Below the pieces are notes generated by a model. It made no database searches and was not told the origin of the DNA. It was given only the letters and a program-made list of their open reading frames with translations. From assembly GCA_029747015.1 (NCBI GenBank), contig JAKOGI010000536.1:371001-435000 (forward strand): DNA of 64,000 bases, given 5' to 3'. The stretch comes from Carnegiea gigantea. Lineage: Eukaryota > Streptophyta > Magnoliopsida > Caryophyllales > Cactaceae. A program made the position numbers and the translations under genes. Positions 60,476 through 64,000 of the stretch are shown one piece after another. Within the stretch, counting starts at the first letter, position 1. Each line of letters begins with the position of its first letter.

Positions 60476-63400
60476 TTTCTTCCTCAGAATTCTAAGGTCT
60501 ATAGTTCAGTTACGCACAACATGCGCATACGCCTAGTGCAATCTGCATAACTAATAACAGAATCCGAAATCTTGTTTTACAATTAATTGTATCTTTTAAA
60601 TCAGAAAAGAGGCGTATAGTATCCAGTCTTTTTCTTGCCAATCCTCTTCAAGCGTCTACTCACTTTATTTAGGCGCCGATGGTAAACTGCATCGAAGATG
60701 GACAATTGAGTTAGAATGGATACCCATTTCAAACCCACGTTGAGACAAAAGTTAAAACCAAAACCGCTTTACATTGAGGCAGATAATTGACATATAAGGA
60801 ACCTCTTATACACAACATCTAGTGACATCACTGAAGGTCGAGTCAAGGTACCCAATTGAATCAACTTCATCCTAAAGCACGAAAGAGTCAAATCATTTTA
60901 TGATTAAGCCAATCGACCAGGGCCTTTATATCACCATGGGGTAGCAGAGGCACTGCATAGCATCACATAGCATCGCACGGATGGCAAAGATATTCAAATC
61001 TGACAACAAAACTAGATGACAATTCGTCTTTTAAACATAAAAGTGAAAGGCAGTTTATGGCACCAAAGGCTTTTGAAGCGTGGTAACTCAAATCGAACTA
61101 ATTATGGTCGTATATAGGTAGTCAATTGATTCAAGTTCATTCTAGGCTTGAAATTAAATCACTTTAGATAGGCCAGTTGACCTGGAAGCTTCTATAGAAC
61201 AACAGAGAAATAAGGGCATCACATAGCACTACATGGCATTAAACCATGTGTACAACAAGCAAGTCTGCAACGACAACATATAGAACAACAATTTAGCATC
61301 ACATTAACGACAAAGACACTCCAAACAAGATCTAAAGCCACAATAACATCAAAGAAAATCAATGACTCAGTGTCTCTAAAGCAAGATGAATAAGAGGTTG
61401 CTCGGAGATGGAGGTTGGCTTAGCATAAGGTCCCTATATTCAATATGCTATGACTACTATTTCAGCTACTCGAGATAGCTACTTTAGATAGAGGTTGTCA
61501 CTTAGGAGACTTCTAGTTCCAGTGGTTTACGGAATATGACATGGAAAACAGCATAGGATAGCACGGCACTTGCTCACAAGCTTCCAAGCTAACACCTCAC
61601 ATTGTGCCTACGTCTTTAATTAACAAGATAGAAAACATTTGGCGAGGGTTCATAGTTAAAAAGGACCCTTGAATAGACTAGGTAATTAGCTTAGCTAATG
61701 AAAGGTTCTATTCTAGGATCTCACATGAAACTCATTATCTTTAAATCATGGAACATATGACTAGGATGAGATACTCATAGACATTTCAAAAAACTTTGTG
61801 CAACTTTTTTAGAATATCAAAAGTATATGCCTCAACATAACTAAGTCATATCACATTGCATACTTCATTCAATCATGTCGACAATCATAATTTGGGGTTT
61901 AATCATCAACATAGACTTCGTTATGACCACGCACATATTATCATGTCTCTTAAGTTGTTCATAAGTAAGCACATAGATTCCAGAATGCAATTTCCTAAGG
62001 TCAAAAAATGGTGGTGGTTATATGCGAAATGATATCATGCCTAGCTATAAGATGATCAGAGCAAAGGGAAGGATGAACATAATAGCCAGGGTATAGTAAG
62101 ATAACATTGGCAACACGCGCAATGACTAGGAAAACACCACTCAAGGTTCCCTATGAAATTTACCAGGCATTACATAAACTCACCATACAAAACACAATAT
62201 AGTATTGGTCAGTCATGTCATGTCAGTGCACTTGGTCGAATCATGCCAACGATTATTTTACACACCATCCATAACCCTTGAATGTCACTATCATGGTCAC
62301 ACTAGCATGCTACATGGGCAAGCACAGATTGTACAAAGGCAAATAAATGTGAAGATAAACACCTAAGGCCACCACATCGTGCATTAAGTGCATATGTATA
62401 CAGTTGTTCAAACTATATCATGAGATAATAGAACTCATGGAGTGCAGGTAATGACTCAGAGATCACATAAGTAATGGTTCACATAGGTTAAATAATTTAT
62501 ATAATCCAATCATTTGCTTAACCAAAATTCATGATAAGCAACTCCAAAAAGTGTATTTACTATACTATTTATTCATAAAACACATAATTGTTCATGCGTA
62601 ACGAGCTTAAACATCTATGTAACCTTCCATGGCCTTTAGATTGTATACAAAGCCATGGTTATGCTTTAAAACACATAGGTTCACAATAGTGCCCAACAGA
62701 AGGACATCTAGACGAGTATACATGGTTGCAACCCTCATTTTCAACCTAGGATCAAAGGTATGTCTTAGGGCTTGCCCAAAATCATTAGAAGTTGGCCGTC
62801 AATCAACTAACAAGGGGTAAGAACAATGGTATTGATGGTCTTACAGATATACGTTGAGGCTTTACGACACATTTGTCTCATAAGGTAATTGTAGAAGTCC
62901 AAGGAACACGTAGTACGAAAGCAAAGGTTCTACCTTCTACTATGGGGCATTCCAACTTCTACACTTGGTGTTATTGCTTAAGAAGATATTGAAAAGGTAT
63001 GTATCATTACCCCAGGGGGTAACGAGATGATGCATATGGTATAACAATTCCAAAGTCTATCAGGTTCTCCCTTTAATCTTCGCTTTAGGTGTGTTAGAGT
63101 TGATATAGCCAGGAAACTATCAATCCTATAATAAGAATAGCGTCCTACACCATGATAAGCATAACACCCAGTTGACTCGTGAAATAAGTAATGACAAGCT
63201 GGGAAGCAAGGAAGACTCCTTATGTAAATAACAAATCCATATTAAGACCACATTTATGTATCACTGGCAAGTATACGGAAGGCTCGGAATAATCACTTAT
63301 GCAACAATCAACAAGATCCCATCACAACTACTCATATTAACATGCATGTATATGAAGATCTCACTTACTTCCCTTAACAATTGAGAATTTATATAAAAGG

Positions 63401-64000
63401 GGTATCATCTAAAATAACATTCAGTTATGAAAAGCAATCCTTAGTCAGTGAATAATAACTCGTCATTAACACATTGAGCAACGTATGCATCTTGGCATGC
63501 AGGCATCCGAAACATTTAGTTACACATAGAAACTTATGCTTATAGCACTAGACTCGAACATTATTGTAATGCGAATACAAGTCTTCAGATGCAACAGTAA
63601 GGCTTAACCAGATAATTAGAAAGGCCTTTTAATGCGAAAGAAAAACCTTAACTCACTAATTAGAAAAGACTTTAACCTTCAAAGTCTCTAGGTTTTCAAA
63701 AGAGAAAGAGTTTCACTGCTTCTAGCCTTCTCTTTACTGACCACTGAGTATGTTTGCTCACTCCATTGTGGGGCCCAAGGAGCAAATCATACCTTAGGGG
63801 TAAGGAATGAGCTTAGAGTTAGGATAATCAATGGTCCCTCGATCACACTGGTTCCTAGGAAGCCAAATGCTTCCAAAGTTTGTGGATTTTAAACCAATTA
63901 TCCTATGCAATATTCTCTACAAGGTAACTTTAATAGACTTTGCTAATGGACTGCAATTGATGTTGCCTGACTAGATGTTTCTTACATGCAATTTAGTCAA
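60457..64000 (-). mobile_element. Interior of the minus-strand LTR element (partial, non-coding)
   Basis: 3.5 kb upstream of the 3' LTR in element orientation, where integrase would normally lie. No frame longer than about 65 codons and no pol motif was seen, so the element is probably a large non-coding derivative or heavily decayed. Short words such as CATCACATAGCA recur at 60962-60975 and 61218-61230. It runs out of the window. Confidence 0.6.

Noticed and set aside
1..64000. CRISPR arrays, bacterial operons, tRNA or rRNA genes
   Set aside because: None seen; repeats are transposable elements and microsatellites, and the sequence is eukaryotic.

Overview
The window is transposable-element sequence from a plant nuclear genome, probably an angiosperm. 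The evidence is AT-rich DNA with no intact host gene, Ty3/gypsy-style LTRs with plant-type primer sites, an L1-type LINE with a DUF4283 ORF1, small non-autonomous LTR elements and hAT-type elements with 8-bp target duplications. The species cannot be told from the sequence. All coordinates and homologies below were read by eye.

Positions 1-49843 are one tandem array with a unit of about 10.1 kb. The unit is a non-coding, minus-strand LTR retrotransposon (here 'LTR-B element': LTRs of about 1.95 kb, a primer site reading TGGTATCAAAG, and a purine tract directly before the LTR start). Neighbouring units share LTRs: internal - LTR - internal - LTR and so on, with four LTR-B copies at 1956, 11998, 22211 and 32989. 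Every internal domain contains the same plus-strand solo LTR of an unrelated element ('LTR-A', about 3.1 kb), flanked by the same target duplication TCAAA. The order of events is therefore: LTR-B element, then LTR-A insertion, then LTR-A collapse to a solo LTR, then tandem amplification, then divergence of the copies. Later insertions decorate single copies: a 713-bp hAT-type element (30399-31111), and a 7-kb Athila/Tat-like non-autonomous LTR element (37900-47936) that itself carries a young 3-kb TRIM-like element (44127-47113).

The array stops abruptly at about 49843. Then come an uncharacterised AT-rich stretch with a possible acidic exon remnant (49844-50719) and a decayed minus-strand LINE (50720-54694), split by a damaged small LTR element (52482-54228). 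The LINE ORF1 is cut at 54694 by a minus-strand LTR (54695-60456) that is a diverged relative of LTR-A. That LTR is split by a 2.4-kb hAT-type element (57491-59882) of the same family as the 713-bp one. From 60457 to the end is the non-coding interior of this last LTR element, which runs out of the window.

No gene with a cellular function was found. Coding traces are gag-like zinc-knuckle proteins in the two nested non-autonomous elements and fragments of LINE ORF1 and ORF2. The most unusual feature is the LTR-sharing tandem array with a fossil solo LTR at the same site in every unit.
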